Assembly: GCA_014964245.1 (NCBI GenBank)
Contig: JACVYH010000001.1
Span: 6,840,001-6,904,000 of the forward strand
From: Nannizziopsis barbatae
Lineage: Eukaryota; Ascomycota; Eurotiomycetes; Onygenales; Nannizziopsiaceae
DNA length: 64,000 nucleotides
Direction of reading: 5' to 3'
Shown piece by piece: positions 13,115 through 23,560 of the stretch; the stretch's first letter is position 1; each line of letters begins with the position of its first letter. The notes under the pieces are model-generated. The model made no database searches and had not been told where the DNA came from. It saw nothing but the letters and a program-made list of their open reading frames with translations. Both the position numbers and the translations under genes were made by a program.

Positions 13115-13236
13115 CTAGATTTTCAAATGTTCCAGCTGATTCTATTAATTTTCTAGATCTGATATAATAAGAGGTATTTATATAAGCAGCAATAGTATTT
13201 AGCTAAGTAACATGAAGTGTTTTTCTATATAATCTT
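13115..13236 (-). repeat. Long terminal inverted repeat, right arm
   Basis: Complement of the 2085-2200 arm. It is followed directly by the second TAGAAAAA duplication at 13237-13244. Confidence 0.7.
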
Positions 13237-13244
13237 TAGAAAAA

Positions 13245-13480
13245 TGCAGAATAATTTCCTGTTTTAAATAATATGATAAAAAATTATTTTAGAATTTCTG
13301 TAATAATAGTATTAATTAAACAGATTTGAAATATCATGTGTAATATTTATTATTATTATTATAATTAGATTAAAGCAGAAACTGTAATTATGCAAATAAT
13401 GCAGCTAGTTATTAATTAGTATAATATTAACTTCATTTATTACATGTTAAAGAATGAAAATTCATGAGAAAAAAAAAATA
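13245..13480 (+). pseudogene. hAT transposase, C-terminal dimerisation region (copy 2)
   Basis: This continues the frame interrupted at 2076. It matches 37748-37980. The translation ends in a Lys-Ala-Glu-Thr-Val ... Met-Gln block typical of the end of the hATC domain, with the central Ser-Ala-Ser/Phe-Ser part no longer recognisable. A Lys/Asn/Asp-rich tail follows. It is decayed. Confidence 0.6.
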
Positions 13481-13734
13481 AGATAATTAATATTTTTAAA
13501 TATGATTAAAAAAGAAATATTATTTACTTATAATATATTAGTAATGATTAAAAATTTAAGAATAATTCTACTATAATTAAATAAGATCTTAATAATAATA
13601 ATATAAATGATAAATTAAATAAAGAAAGTAAGAAAAATAACATTAACATGAAGAATGATAATATAAGTAATTCAGATGAGAATATAATTATTTTATTAAA
13701 TAATATATTATATACTTTAATATTATCTTAATAA

Positions 13735-13992
13735 TAATTAGCTTAATAGTTGTTATTTTAATATTTATTATTTAAAATTTTATTATCTTAATATTTATCA
13801 TCTTGTTAATTATTATTCTATTGCTTATTATTTTAACACTTATTATTTTATTAATTATTATCTTATTACTTATTATCTTATTATTTATCATCTCATTACT
13901 TATTATTTTATTACTTATTATTCTGTTACTCATTATCTTATTATTTATTATTTTATTACTTATTATTTTAATAATTATTTTAATAATTAATA
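13735..13992 (+). repeat. Degenerate 12/24-bp minisatellite in the hAT 3' region
   Basis: Repeats of the type TTATTACTTATTAT run for about 250 bp, and the same array is at 38225-38495 in the sister copy. Short ORFs on either strand here (13803-14009 and 38278-38484) are products of the repeat and I do not count them as genes. Confidence 0.7.
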
Positions 13993-13999
13993 TAGCAGT

Positions 14000-14640
14000 A
14001 ATAATATGATAGTATATTTATGTTATTATATTATAATTAAAAAATATAAAATAAATAATTTATATTAATAATTTAATAAAATATAGTCTTACAGATATCA
14101 TTTACAAGAATAATTATTATTTCTTCATATATTAAAAAAAGAATTAAGTAATAAATTCTAATTAAAGCTTAATAAAATTAACATAACTAATTAATTAATT
14201 CATCTTTTTCATTTAATCTTCTCATATTATTAAAATAATCTTAATTTAATAAGATAGATAGTAATTTCATGTTATTATTTTTAATATCTTAAAAATGCAG
14301 ATAGAATTTTATTATATATTTTTTTCTTTATATAAGTTCTTGAATACAGACTAGTTTATATATAATAAATAAAATTAAAATGCTTAATAAATTAGACTTA
14401 TAATGTGATGCTTATAATATATAAATATAAATAAAATATAGATAAATTAAGATAGAAATGTAATATGAAATTTAATTCATGAAATATGAAAATTAATATA
14501 AAATAAAAATTTTTTATATGTGATTATAGACTAACAGCTTTAAAATTTTCATTATATTAATTATAAGTATTATATAAATTATATCTGCTTGTATATTATA
14601 TGTAATTAAATTAGTTAAATTAAAAGCTTAACTTACATTA
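14000..14640. other. hAT 3' non-coding region
   Basis: It matches 38500-39120 of the other hAT copy. I see no gene or motif. Confidence 0.5.
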
Positions 14641-14757
14641 ATCTAATATTAACTTAACCAGAAACTTGCATATTGCTAAAAATAAAGACTTAACTTAAAC
14701 TTAACTAAGTTAAGTTAAGTTTAAGTTTGAGTTTAACTCAGACTTGTTTATAATCTA
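14640..14757 (+). repeat. hAT right subterminal repeats and terminus (copy 2)
   Basis: It contains direct and inverted AAGTTAAG/CTTAACTT repeats and ends in TAATCTA. That is the mutated equivalent of CACAGTCTA, the intact terminus at 39263. Subterminal repeats are usual transposase-binding sites in hAT elements. Confidence 0.7.
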
Positions 14758-14765
14758 GTTAAATA

Positions 14766-15540
14766 TTAAGATAATTAATCTGAAGATATTAATTATTAAA
14801 TTTTTAATAAAAAAATAAGAAATTAAAGCTTGCTTATTCATGTTTATTATTATTTCTAGTAAGAAGAAGAAATAGAAAATAATATTTCTAATTTCAGAAA
14901 TTATTAATTTTTAAATTATTATTTCTAATAAGTATAAGACTTACTTCTGTTATATATATTATATAATTTTTATTATAATTTTTAATTATTATAAATGCTA
15001 AGTATTAATGTGTTTTATAACTGATATAATTTCTTAAAAGTTAAATTTATTAGTTACTTTTTTAGAAAAAATGAAATAATGCTTAGAGATTTTTACTAAG
15101 CTAAATAATACTAAAGCTATTATTATAATATAAATTAAGCATGAAGATTATAATTCTAATGTAATTTTCTTTTAATCTTCTTATAATAAAAAGCAGATAA
15201 TTACTAAGTATAATTTTATTTTAGAAATGCTTGTTATAAATCATGATAAATCTGAATAAATATTAGAAAAATGTGTAATTCTACTAGCTATTACTAGTAA
15301 AAATGAGAAAAATAAATCTTAAGCTTATTTTAAAATTTTATAATATAATATAGCTTAATCATGATTTTAAAATAATTTTATAGCTGATAGTATTTTTTAA
15401 GATAAAATAAAATTTTTTTCATGCTAATAATACATCTTTCATATGTAAATATTTTATTAAAATTCTATAAAAAATTTATAAAAGAAAAATTTATGAGAAA
15501 AAAAATTTATTTAATAATATAAAATAATTAATTATTAAAC
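14766..15540 (+). pseudogene. G1 antisense ORF, second copy, 5' truncated
   Basis: Homologous to about 4185-4950 and readable in the same plus-strand frame, with more stops. The Asn-rich N-terminal part is lost because the hAT element inserted at 14757. Function is unknown. Confidence 0.45.
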
Positions 15541-16510
15541 TTATATTACTTTTTTAACATAGTTATAAATATTAAATGTTTTATTTCTTGCTTAAGAAAA
15601 TTATCTAATATTTTTATATTAGTAATGTGTTTTTTAAGTTCTTATATATTATTTTCTGAAGTTTAATCAGCTCAGCAGATAAGATATTTTGTTTTATTTT
15701 ATTATTATTTATTTTTAAGAATTTTCTTAATTATAAATTTCTTAGTATTATTAATCAGCTCTGATTCTAATAATATAAATATGTTTTTTTTTTAATTATA
15801 TGCTTCTAGTAATAATATATAAAAAATAAAATATATATTTTTAATTTTTTATATATAAGTAATAATTAAAATTTATATAATTACTTGCTTTAAGTTTTTA
15901 TAATTTAAAATAAGCTTACATGTTAGTAATCTAATTTATAAGCTAAGTATAATATATTAAAATTTTTAGCATGCAGCATGATAAAATTTTTAATTTTAAA
16001 AATTTTAAAAATATATTTTTTATTATAATAAGAATTTTATTATAAATATATAGATTCTAGCTGCATAATAAGTTATTATTACATTTTTAAGAATGTTTTT
16101 ATATGATTAGTTATTTTTATAGCAGGCTATTTCAGAAATTTCAAAATATTAACTTAAAGTTTCAGATGAAAACTCATGAAAATCTTCATAAATATTAAGT
16201 TAATAAAGCTGTATATTAATTAATTATATATATATTATATTATCAGTAGCTAGTAAACTTAATTATCTTAATTAAAATTAATAAAGCATTTTAGATAATA
16301 TTCTAGAATTTAGTTTTAATATTTTATTTAATTATTTATCTGAAAATAAAAAGCTGTAAAGAATTTACAGCATATATTAAGATAAAAGCATAATATTAAT
16401 TAATATTTACTTATGAATAATGAATCTTAATTAGAAATAATAATTTTAAGCATATTATAAATTATAAAAATGCATTTATAATAAATTTCTACTAAATGTT
16501 TTATTATATA
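15541..16510 (-). pseudogene. G1 pol C-terminal part (integrase C-terminus, GPY/F, chromodomain), decayed
   Basis: Collinear with about 4960-5930 of the complete G1 copy. The chromodomain-like block lies near 15790-15600 and GPY/F near 15990-15880. It is interrupted at 16510 by the G2 element and continues at 26133. Confidence 0.6.
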
Positions 16511-16676
16511 TGGTAGGTAAAATATGATGATATAACTGTGAAGCAATATGATCTTGTTCATAGATGTAAAGTAATTTCATTCTTCTATAATTCTTATCCT
16601 CAGCCTGAGCTATGTATACTAACTAGTTACACATATAGGGAAGATGCTCTTGATAATACCATCATATAGCCTAATA
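16511..16676 (-). repeat. G2 LTR (3' LTR)
   Basis: It is 166 bp, paired with 25962-26127 and homologous to 46524-46694 and 56157-56327. Confidence 0.9.
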
Positions 16677-16734
16677 ATATGCTAGCTTCAATATCTCCAA
16701 ATGCTCTCATTCAGCTCCTGTCCTATCTCTATTA

Positions 16735-18948
16735 AATGTTTTCATAATTCTCATCTAATTCTGGTAAATTCTTTTCTGCTTCTGGTTAATCTTCATTCTC
16801 ATTGTTCTCTAAATTCTCAGTTTTATCATTATCATTGATTACTGCCTCTAGATAATCATCATAAGCACAGTCTCATGTTACATGAAAGTTAATAAAATCT
16901 AGCATTGACATTTTTGCAATGTTATTATAGAATTTATAAGAAAGCAGGTCTTAATAAACATGCAGGAAGTGTTTGATAAAGTCTTTCTTAACTTCTCTCT
17001 CTTTCTTAGTATTATTATTAATTTCTCTAATTTAATGCTTTAAAAAGATCTTTTCCTCTTCAGTGAGCTTATAAGTAGATGTCTTGACATCATAAGTTAA
17101 TGTCTTCTTGATGACTGTCTATTTCTTCTTTATCTTTATCATTCATTTTATCAGGCATGTGGCAAAGTTCTTAAAGTCTAATTTTTCTAAATCTTACCAG
17201 TATTTCTTCTTCACATTTTAGAGAATGTCTTCTTCATAGAGCATGATTTCTCTCAGTCTTCTCTTCTTTGCAAAAAGCAATAGTTTGTTCATGAGTTTGA
17301 AAATTCTTCTGAGTCATTTCTTGCTGTTATGCTTGTCAAAGTCTTTTTTCTTTTCTTCTAGATCTCAGGCCTTGTGTGCTTTAACTTCTTGTGTGATTAT
17401 TTTCTTGACATGCTTCTCAAATTCATTCATTAATACTACTGTTATTCATAGATCTCAAAATGAGTGAGGTCTTTGTGTAGTGAGCATGATATTCTTAATG
17501 AAGATTTTCTTAATGATCTGTTTCTTTTCCAGGCTCTGTTCAGAATCATCATTAAAAGTCTGATCTACTCATTTGTAAGTGAAGTTGGGTCTCTTCAGTT
17601 AGACTGTGCTTGTGTCTTTGAAGATGGCAGGAGTTGCTTTAGTCATAATTTCTGGTTTTAACACTGTGACTGCTTTTGTTACTGTGATAGCTTTTGTCAC
17701 TGATGTTATCATTGTGACTGGAATCACTTGTTGTGATTAAGAAGCTGGTTTTATTATTTTAACTGGCTTTACTGCTAAAGTGATTATCTTTAATGCTGTT
17801 GATTTTTCTGATTGTTTCAGAGCATCCATGGGTGGTATAACATTCTCCAGTATGTTATTATTCTTGCAAGTTTATGCTCTAATCTTTCTCATCTTAGCTA
17901 ATGATTCTTTCTGTGAGATCTCACCAGTATTACCATTGTTCTTAATGCTTGCTGTTTCTTTTATCACTTTCTTTACTCTCTTAGGTCTTGAAGTCTTAGT
18001 CTTTTTTAAAGTCTTATGCTTCTTCAGAGTTCTTGATATCTTTAATGAAGTTTTAATATCTTTTTTATTATCTGAATCTTGAAGTAATACTGGAATGTCT
18101 TCTTCTTTAAAAAATCTTGTTATCTGTATAAACATTGTGTCTGGTCTGCTGATGTATTTCATTTCAAAAGCATCTTCTAGATTTCTTTGACATTGGATTT
18201 AAAGATGCTTCAAAGTCATGTTCATTATATTAATAATTATTTCTGAAGCTCAAATTCTGGTATTTCTTCTGATAAACCATTCTCAGCATATAAATTCAGC
18301 TTCCCACATAATTTGCACAGCTCTTCAGTCCTGCATTTCAGTCATTTACTGCTGCTCATGTGCTAGTCTTAATTATCTGCCTTACTGAAGCATCCTGTTA
18401 ATCTTGAAAATTCAATCTTTAACTTTCTTGTAATCTGGGTTGAATCAGATCATGATGCTATTAATAAAATTCCCAATGGAATTACAAAGATTAAAGTGTG
18501 GCTTTCTTGCTATTAATCTCATGAAGACTGGTTTGTTTTGGTTATTAATTATTTTTAGATCACCTGTTTTCTTATCAACTCTTGTTCACTCTGAGTCTCT
18601 GTCAATAGCCACTCTAATTTTCTTTTTCAATTCATTCTTGGAAATCTGCTTCTCTGGAGAGAAAGCTGATGTGAATGTTCTGAGAAAATTATAGCCTTTT
18701 TCTGAATCTAATCATATTCTTGCATTTTCTGGGACAAATTTCAAGAGATATCCAGGTTTTCATATAATTTTGACTTCTTCATGCTTCTTGTCTTTCTGTC
18801 ATTTCTTAGCCATTTTTCTTTTTAAGATAGATGTATTTAATGCTAGGCACTCTGGTAGAGAAACTATCTTTTATGTCATCAGAATTACTGAAGCTTTTTC
18901 TTGTGTAGCTGAGGGAGTATCTATTATGCTTCATGATGTGTTAGCTAT
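16735..18948 (-). pseudogene. G2 second ORF downstream of chromodomain, unknown function (about 735 codons)
   Basis: I do not recognise this protein. One minus-strand frame can be followed from about 18948 to about 16735. An ATG lies at 18813, and the first codon may be the ATA at 18948-18946 from a mutated ATG. Checkpoints at 18813, 18162 and 17430 are all in the same phase. Stops are scattered at likely Arg, Trp or Gln codons. The N-terminal third is a mixed globular-looking segment, the middle (18162-17872) is Lys/Ser/Thr-rich, then comes a Thr/Val/Ala stretch, then a Lys/Glu-rich helical part, and an acidic Asn/Glu tail near 16870-16760. The gap to the end of pol is about 250 bp. There is no protease, RT, zinc-knuckle or clear membrane segment. 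Plus-strand open stretches here are shadows. Confidence 0.6.
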
Positions 18949-19189
18949 ATAAATAACTGTATGAGTGATCTTCTTAAATAAGCAGTAATCATAATGTAAT
19001 GAAGTAATAAAGATGTAAGTATGAGTATTTAATATCTTGTGTGAATGTTTATATTTGTATTATGTGTGTGTTTATTTTACTTATTACCATGAAACTTCCA
19101 GCAAACATATTAAACTATCAATGCAGAGCTAATAATAGAGTGATGTGACTCTATCATAGCTACTAGAGCTTGTTAATATATTTGTTAAT

Positions 19190-22100
19190 CATCTGCTTTG
19201 CAGTGGTTAACTTGATTAACAGGAGCCAGGTGTCTTCTTCTGGCCTGAAACCTTTTCATCTCACTAGGTATTCCTGTTTTATTCCTCTTCTAAGCCTTTT
19301 TTCTCTATGAGCAATAATTTTTTCTATTTTTTAATATTCATCATCATTCATATATACTGGTTCTGAATGCTGCATGATTTTTTCATGCTCATTTTTAATC
19401 TAAGATTCAAGATATGCTACTGACATCACATTATGAATACACCAGTGCTTCAGAAAATCTAATTAATATGCTAGTCTTTCTACTTTCTTGATGATTGTAA
19501 AAGAACCTGCATAGCATGATAAGAACTTCCTGTGAATTCTAAATGTGTATGTATGATGTTCTTTGTGCAATTGCAAGAGAATCTTTTATTTTTTTTTAAA
19601 GTTAACTGGCTCATGATGTTTATCATAATAGTGTTTTACTAAAATCATGACTTTGTTTATGGCTGCAGCTGCATTCTTACAGGTTGCAAATGTTAAAGCT
19701 TGTTCTAATTCAATCATGCTAATATGTGTTATCATGAAACAATTATACAAAAGCTGATGAGGAGATGCTCTTGTTACTATGAATTAATCTTTTCATCTCA
19801 CTAGATATTCCTGTTTTATTCCTCTTCTAAGCCTCTTCTTTCTATAAGCAATAATTTTTTCTATCTTTTAATGTTCATTACTGTTCACATATACTAGTTC
19901 TGAATGCTGCATGATTCTTCTGTGCTTATCTTTAACTCAAGATTTAAGATATGTTACTGATATCACATTGTGAATATGCTAGTGCTTCAGAAAATCTAAT
20001 TAATATGCTAGTCTTTCTACTTTTTTAATGATTGTAAAAGAATCTGCATAGTGTGATGAGAACTTCCTGTAAATTCTGAATGTGTATGTATGATATTCTT
20101 TGTGCAATTGCAAAAGAATCTTTTACTTTTTTTTAAAGTTAACTAGCTCATGATATTTGTTATAATAGTGTTTCACTAAAACTGTGGCTTTATCTATGGC
20201 CGCAGCTGCATTTTTACAGATTGCAAATATTAGAGCTTGTTTTAATTTAATTATGTTAATGTGTGTTATCATGAAACAATCATATAAAAGCTAATAAGAA
20301 GATGCTCCTGTTACTGTAAATTCTGCTGAATTTAGAAGCAGTTAGAGAATTGGGAGCATCTGATGCCAATTTCTGGGGTCTTTCATGATGTCTATGAGGA
20401 ATCAAAATGCTATTTTAACTATTTGATTTGTTCTCTTGAATTAATCATCAGTCTGGAGGTGGTAGACCATGATAAATAACATATCAGTATTCACCTGCTT
20501 GAAGATGTATTTCTACAAATTTCCTGTGAATTTTAAATCTTTATTACTGATAATCTTCTTCAGGAAACCTCAGTCTTCATTACATAATACTTTTATCAGT
20601 TCTGTTACTCATTCTTTTGCTTTATTTGTGATTCTACCAGATATAAATATTACTCTCTTCATGTACTTATCTGTCACTATCATTAACATGTTATATATAT
20701 TATTCAGGAATCTGATGATGAAGTTAATTATTATGATATAATGAGATATTTTTAGTGTCAGAATCAGCTGCAGATTATCATAGAATTTATGACATCTTGT
20801 TTAAATTTTCTAGCATTAGAAGCATGAGCAGATGTACTTGCAGACTGCTTTAATAACTTTTCTTATATACAAGTTCTTGAGACACTGTAAGATTCAGAAC
20901 TAATCAAAGTAAATTCTCAAATGTGTATCTGCTAATACTCTTGATATTACTGTTAATAAAATGCATAGCTCTTTGTTATTTTCATCTTTCTGATGATAAA
21001 TTAAGTTCTCTTTCATGTAAAATAGCAAGCATGTCTTTTTCTTTTCTTTTATGTTCAAATCATCAAGCATGCTAATAATCTTCTGATAGAAACTGTTTTA
21101 TTCATATTTCTTTTTAATATTCTTTCTGATTTCTAGTAATAATTTCATCATGATATAATCATGAAACATAATCATGTTATAACTAGTAGCTTTACTCTTA
21201 AGTCTTAATAAAGCATCTGGTACAATGTGTATTTTTTCTAGCTTATGGAAAATGTGCAGCTGAAACTGTTAAATGTAGGCAGCTGCTTAAATTGGTCTAA
21301 GATTCAGATTATTAGTATTTGAGATTCTTAATAAGATATTCTTAGCAATTGCTAAGATTATCACATGATTAGTATAGATCATAGTTAGCTTCCTGCCAGC
21401 TTTAATAAGATGTCATATCTTTTTCAAGATTTAAACTAAGCATGCTACTTCTAGTTTCATTAGCTAGTAGTTCATCTCTGCTAAGTTGAGTAGTTTACTT
21501 AGAAATAGAATTAGTAGTATTATTATTAATGATGATGATGTTAAATAGTCTTCATTAGTCTTGATAATTCATTCATTTTTTATATGAAATATCATCACAT
21601 TAAATTCTCTTTTCTTTAATGCATCTATGTTCATGAACAGCTGTTTATGCAGATTATGATGATGGAGGAATAGTTCTTTCTTAAAGAAACTCTGTATGTT
21701 ATTAAAGCTCTTAATCTCTGCCTGTGTCAGCATGCTGATCTTTTCTTTTTAAGCATATCTCTTTCTTTCAGAGCTTTCTGGTGCTTTCTTCATCATGATC
21801 ATCTTTCTAATCTAAAGAGATTTAGCTAACTTGATGTAGTACAGAATATATTAACATAATTATCTGGTGAGATTAAGATACATTTCAAGTTAATTGAGAA
21901 TTTTCAGGAAGAAAAGTTTAGCAATTGCTTCAACTTTCTCAGCAGCTGTGGTCATTTCAAGCATGCAGATCTTTTGATCTAATAGGTTAATAGAAGAGAA
22001 TCCAATATAAGCTTTATTCAGATTCATTGCAATATTAAGCTCTTCTAACTTGCTAAGCACTGCATGTAAGTGTTAAACATGCTTTCTCAAGATCTTTGAG

Positions 22101-23560
22101 AATACAACTAAATTATTAATATATATCTTGAGAAATTCACAGAACATCTGCAGCTTAATCTTCATTTGCTACTGAACATACAGTATGCTGTTAATAAATC
22201 TCATAATTATCACATTATATATTTCTTAACTTCAGTGTGTGATTACAGTCATGTGATTTCTGTGATCTGATTTGATTCTTTACTAATAGAAGAATGATGT
22301 GATGTTGAGTACTGTGATGTATCTACATCCTCATATTGCATTTATCATTTCATTTTAACATGTTATCAGATAAATATCAGACTTGATAATCTTGTTAAGT
22401 TCTCTGAGATCTATGATAACATGCTTCTTTTGCATGATCTTTTCATTAACAACAACATCTCTTCATGTTATAAATACTAAGTAGCTGCCTGGAGTGTGGT
22501 TTATTGCTCAGCTCATGTGATTTTTAGCATGTAATTTATCAAATATAGCATTAATTATCTTTCTTTTCTCAGAATTGCATGAGTATACTTAAAGTATCTT
22601 TTTAAGAATTACTTCTGAAAGTAATAGCACTTATATTTACTGTTTCTCTGGTACATTCATAAATCTGCCTGGATTTATTCAGATCTTTTGATATTAGAGT
22701 ACAGTCTCTGAGAGAGTCTCTATCTCTAATAAGCTCTGATTATCATAAATCATGATTTCATTGTCAAGTTTGATTTCTCTTTCTGTTATGAATACTAATT
22801 TAATTTAAGCTGTTTCTTTCACAGGCTTCAGTGCTAGTACATTTACTATTGAATCTGCCTGATAAGCTATCATATCATCTGCCTCAGTAACATGATCTAA
22901 TCAATAGTCTCTGCTGATCTTCACCAGCTTGTTTGTATTATTAACAAGATAATAAAAGAAGAGATTTAATCTCATGATATTAGCATATATTCTGATTCTA
23001 TTACTTGTAAGCTTGAATATGTAATCATAGTTCTCTGATAGCTTTGATTTCAGATTTTAAAGATAAATCAGAATTTTTGCTGCTGTATGTGATGATATTA
23101 TGACTGCAAATGTTAATACTATCTTTCTCTTAATTCTGCTGTTCTGCTTTAATGTTATGTTAATTAGAGTCTTCATGGCACCTGCATTGCTAAAAGAAGC
23201 TTGTCTTTTCTTCAGATTAATGCTAATTTCTTCTGATGCTAGATTATCAACTTCAAGCAGTAGACCTGCTTGCAACTTGTTAACAATTCTGACATTAATT
23301 ATAATCTGAACTTTCATAATCTGATCATTCTTATCAACTGCTGGAACATGAAGCAGAAATCTGGTAAAATGTTTTGTTATTATAGCTGATGTTATTTCAG
23401 CTACTGGCAGTTCATCTTTCTCCTGTATCATTATAATAGAATTCTGCTCTTTAAGAAAGACTCTTAAGACTAACATTATAACACATCTCAAGTCTAGGCA
23501 CACTGGTATGATCTTGATTAGCATCTTGATATAAGCTTTTACTATTATAAATCACCAATG
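19190..23560 (-). pseudogene. G2 pol: protease, RT, RNase H, integrase, GPY/F, chromodomain (decayed)
   Basis: The protease lies at 23524-23057, with the expected Asp-Ser/Thr-Gly site reading Asp-Leu-Arg at about residues 11-13 of that open stretch. The characteristic Leu-Leu-Leu ... Val-Asn ... Leu-Ala segment follows. RT includes Tyr-Ile-Asn-Asn-Leu-Val-Val-Phe near 22110, with both catalytic Asp changed to Asn, and the Met-Asn-Leu-Asn-Lys block after it. RNase H spans about 21.8-21.2 kb. The integrase core spans about 20770-20290, showing a Val-Thr-Asp-Lys-Tyr site, a mutated second Asp and the Glu-region Lys-Arg-Thr-Asn-Gln. GPY/F (20.2-19.9 kb) and the chromodomain (Glu-Tyr-Leu-Val-Arg ... 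Glu-Glu-Asp-Thr-Trp, 19310-19210) close the protein. The C-terminal module is partly duplicated. Confidence 0.85.
19251..20324 (-). repeat. 537-bp tandem duplication inside G2 pol (integrase C-terminus to chromodomain)
   Basis: 19251-19787 and 19788-20324 are direct repeats at an offset of 537 bp. Both carry the GPY/F region, and the inner junction cuts the chromodomain after its Glu-Tyr-Leu-Val-Arg block. The other G2 copy (49.98-50.55 kb) has a single unit. Since 537 is divisible by three the frame could have stayed open. The two units differ by C/T and G/A transitions. Confidence 0.8.

Larger units (their letters stand above)
2085..13236. mobile_element. DNA transposon with long terminal inverted repeats and 8-bp TSD (MULE-like or hAT-like), holding a nested G1 retrotransposon
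   Basis: The ends are inverted repeats of about 110-120 bp: 2085-2200 against the complement of 13236-13115. Both arms contain TAGAAAAACA and CTTAGCTAA, followed by a shared CTGCTTATATAAA block and ATATCAGATCT. The flanking 8-bp duplication TAGAAAAA is exact. Without the G1 element at 2391-10592 the element is about 2.95 kb. Long inverted repeats and an 8-9 bp duplication fit Mutator-like elements, but I found no recognisable transposase, so the superfamily is inferred from structure alone. The interior (2201-2385 and 10598-13110) is the most AT-rich stretch of the window. Confidence 0.65.
1..14757 (+). mobile_element. hAT-superfamily DNA transposon, copy 2 (left end outside window, nested insertions inside)
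   Basis: This copy starts before the window. Its visible host sequence is 1-2084 and 13245-14757, joined across an inserted element. Positions 1-2084 match 35690-37740, and 13245-14757 match 37745-39263 of the other hAT copy, in the same order and orientation. The right terminus at 14757 is the decayed equivalent of the terminus at 39263. It abuts the G1 retrotransposon internally, so this hAT element was inserted into that copy. The expected 8-bp duplication on the right would be 14758-14765; the left partner lies outside the window, so it cannot be confirmed. Confidence 0.8.

Noticed and set aside
13803..14009. Leu/Ile-rich ORF that looks like membrane segments
   Set aside because: It is the translation of the TTATTATCTTATTACT minisatellite.
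17243..18952. Plus-strand ORFs opposite the G2 second ORF
   Set aside because: The minus-strand frame is continuous in one phase over the whole region and collinear with the other G2 copy. The plus-strand pieces are short, in different frames and Leu/Phe-rich as antisense shadows are.
23100..23309. Plus-strand ORF opposite the G2 protease
   Set aside because: The minus strand carries clear retropepsin-like sequence, so the plus-strand frame is its shadow.
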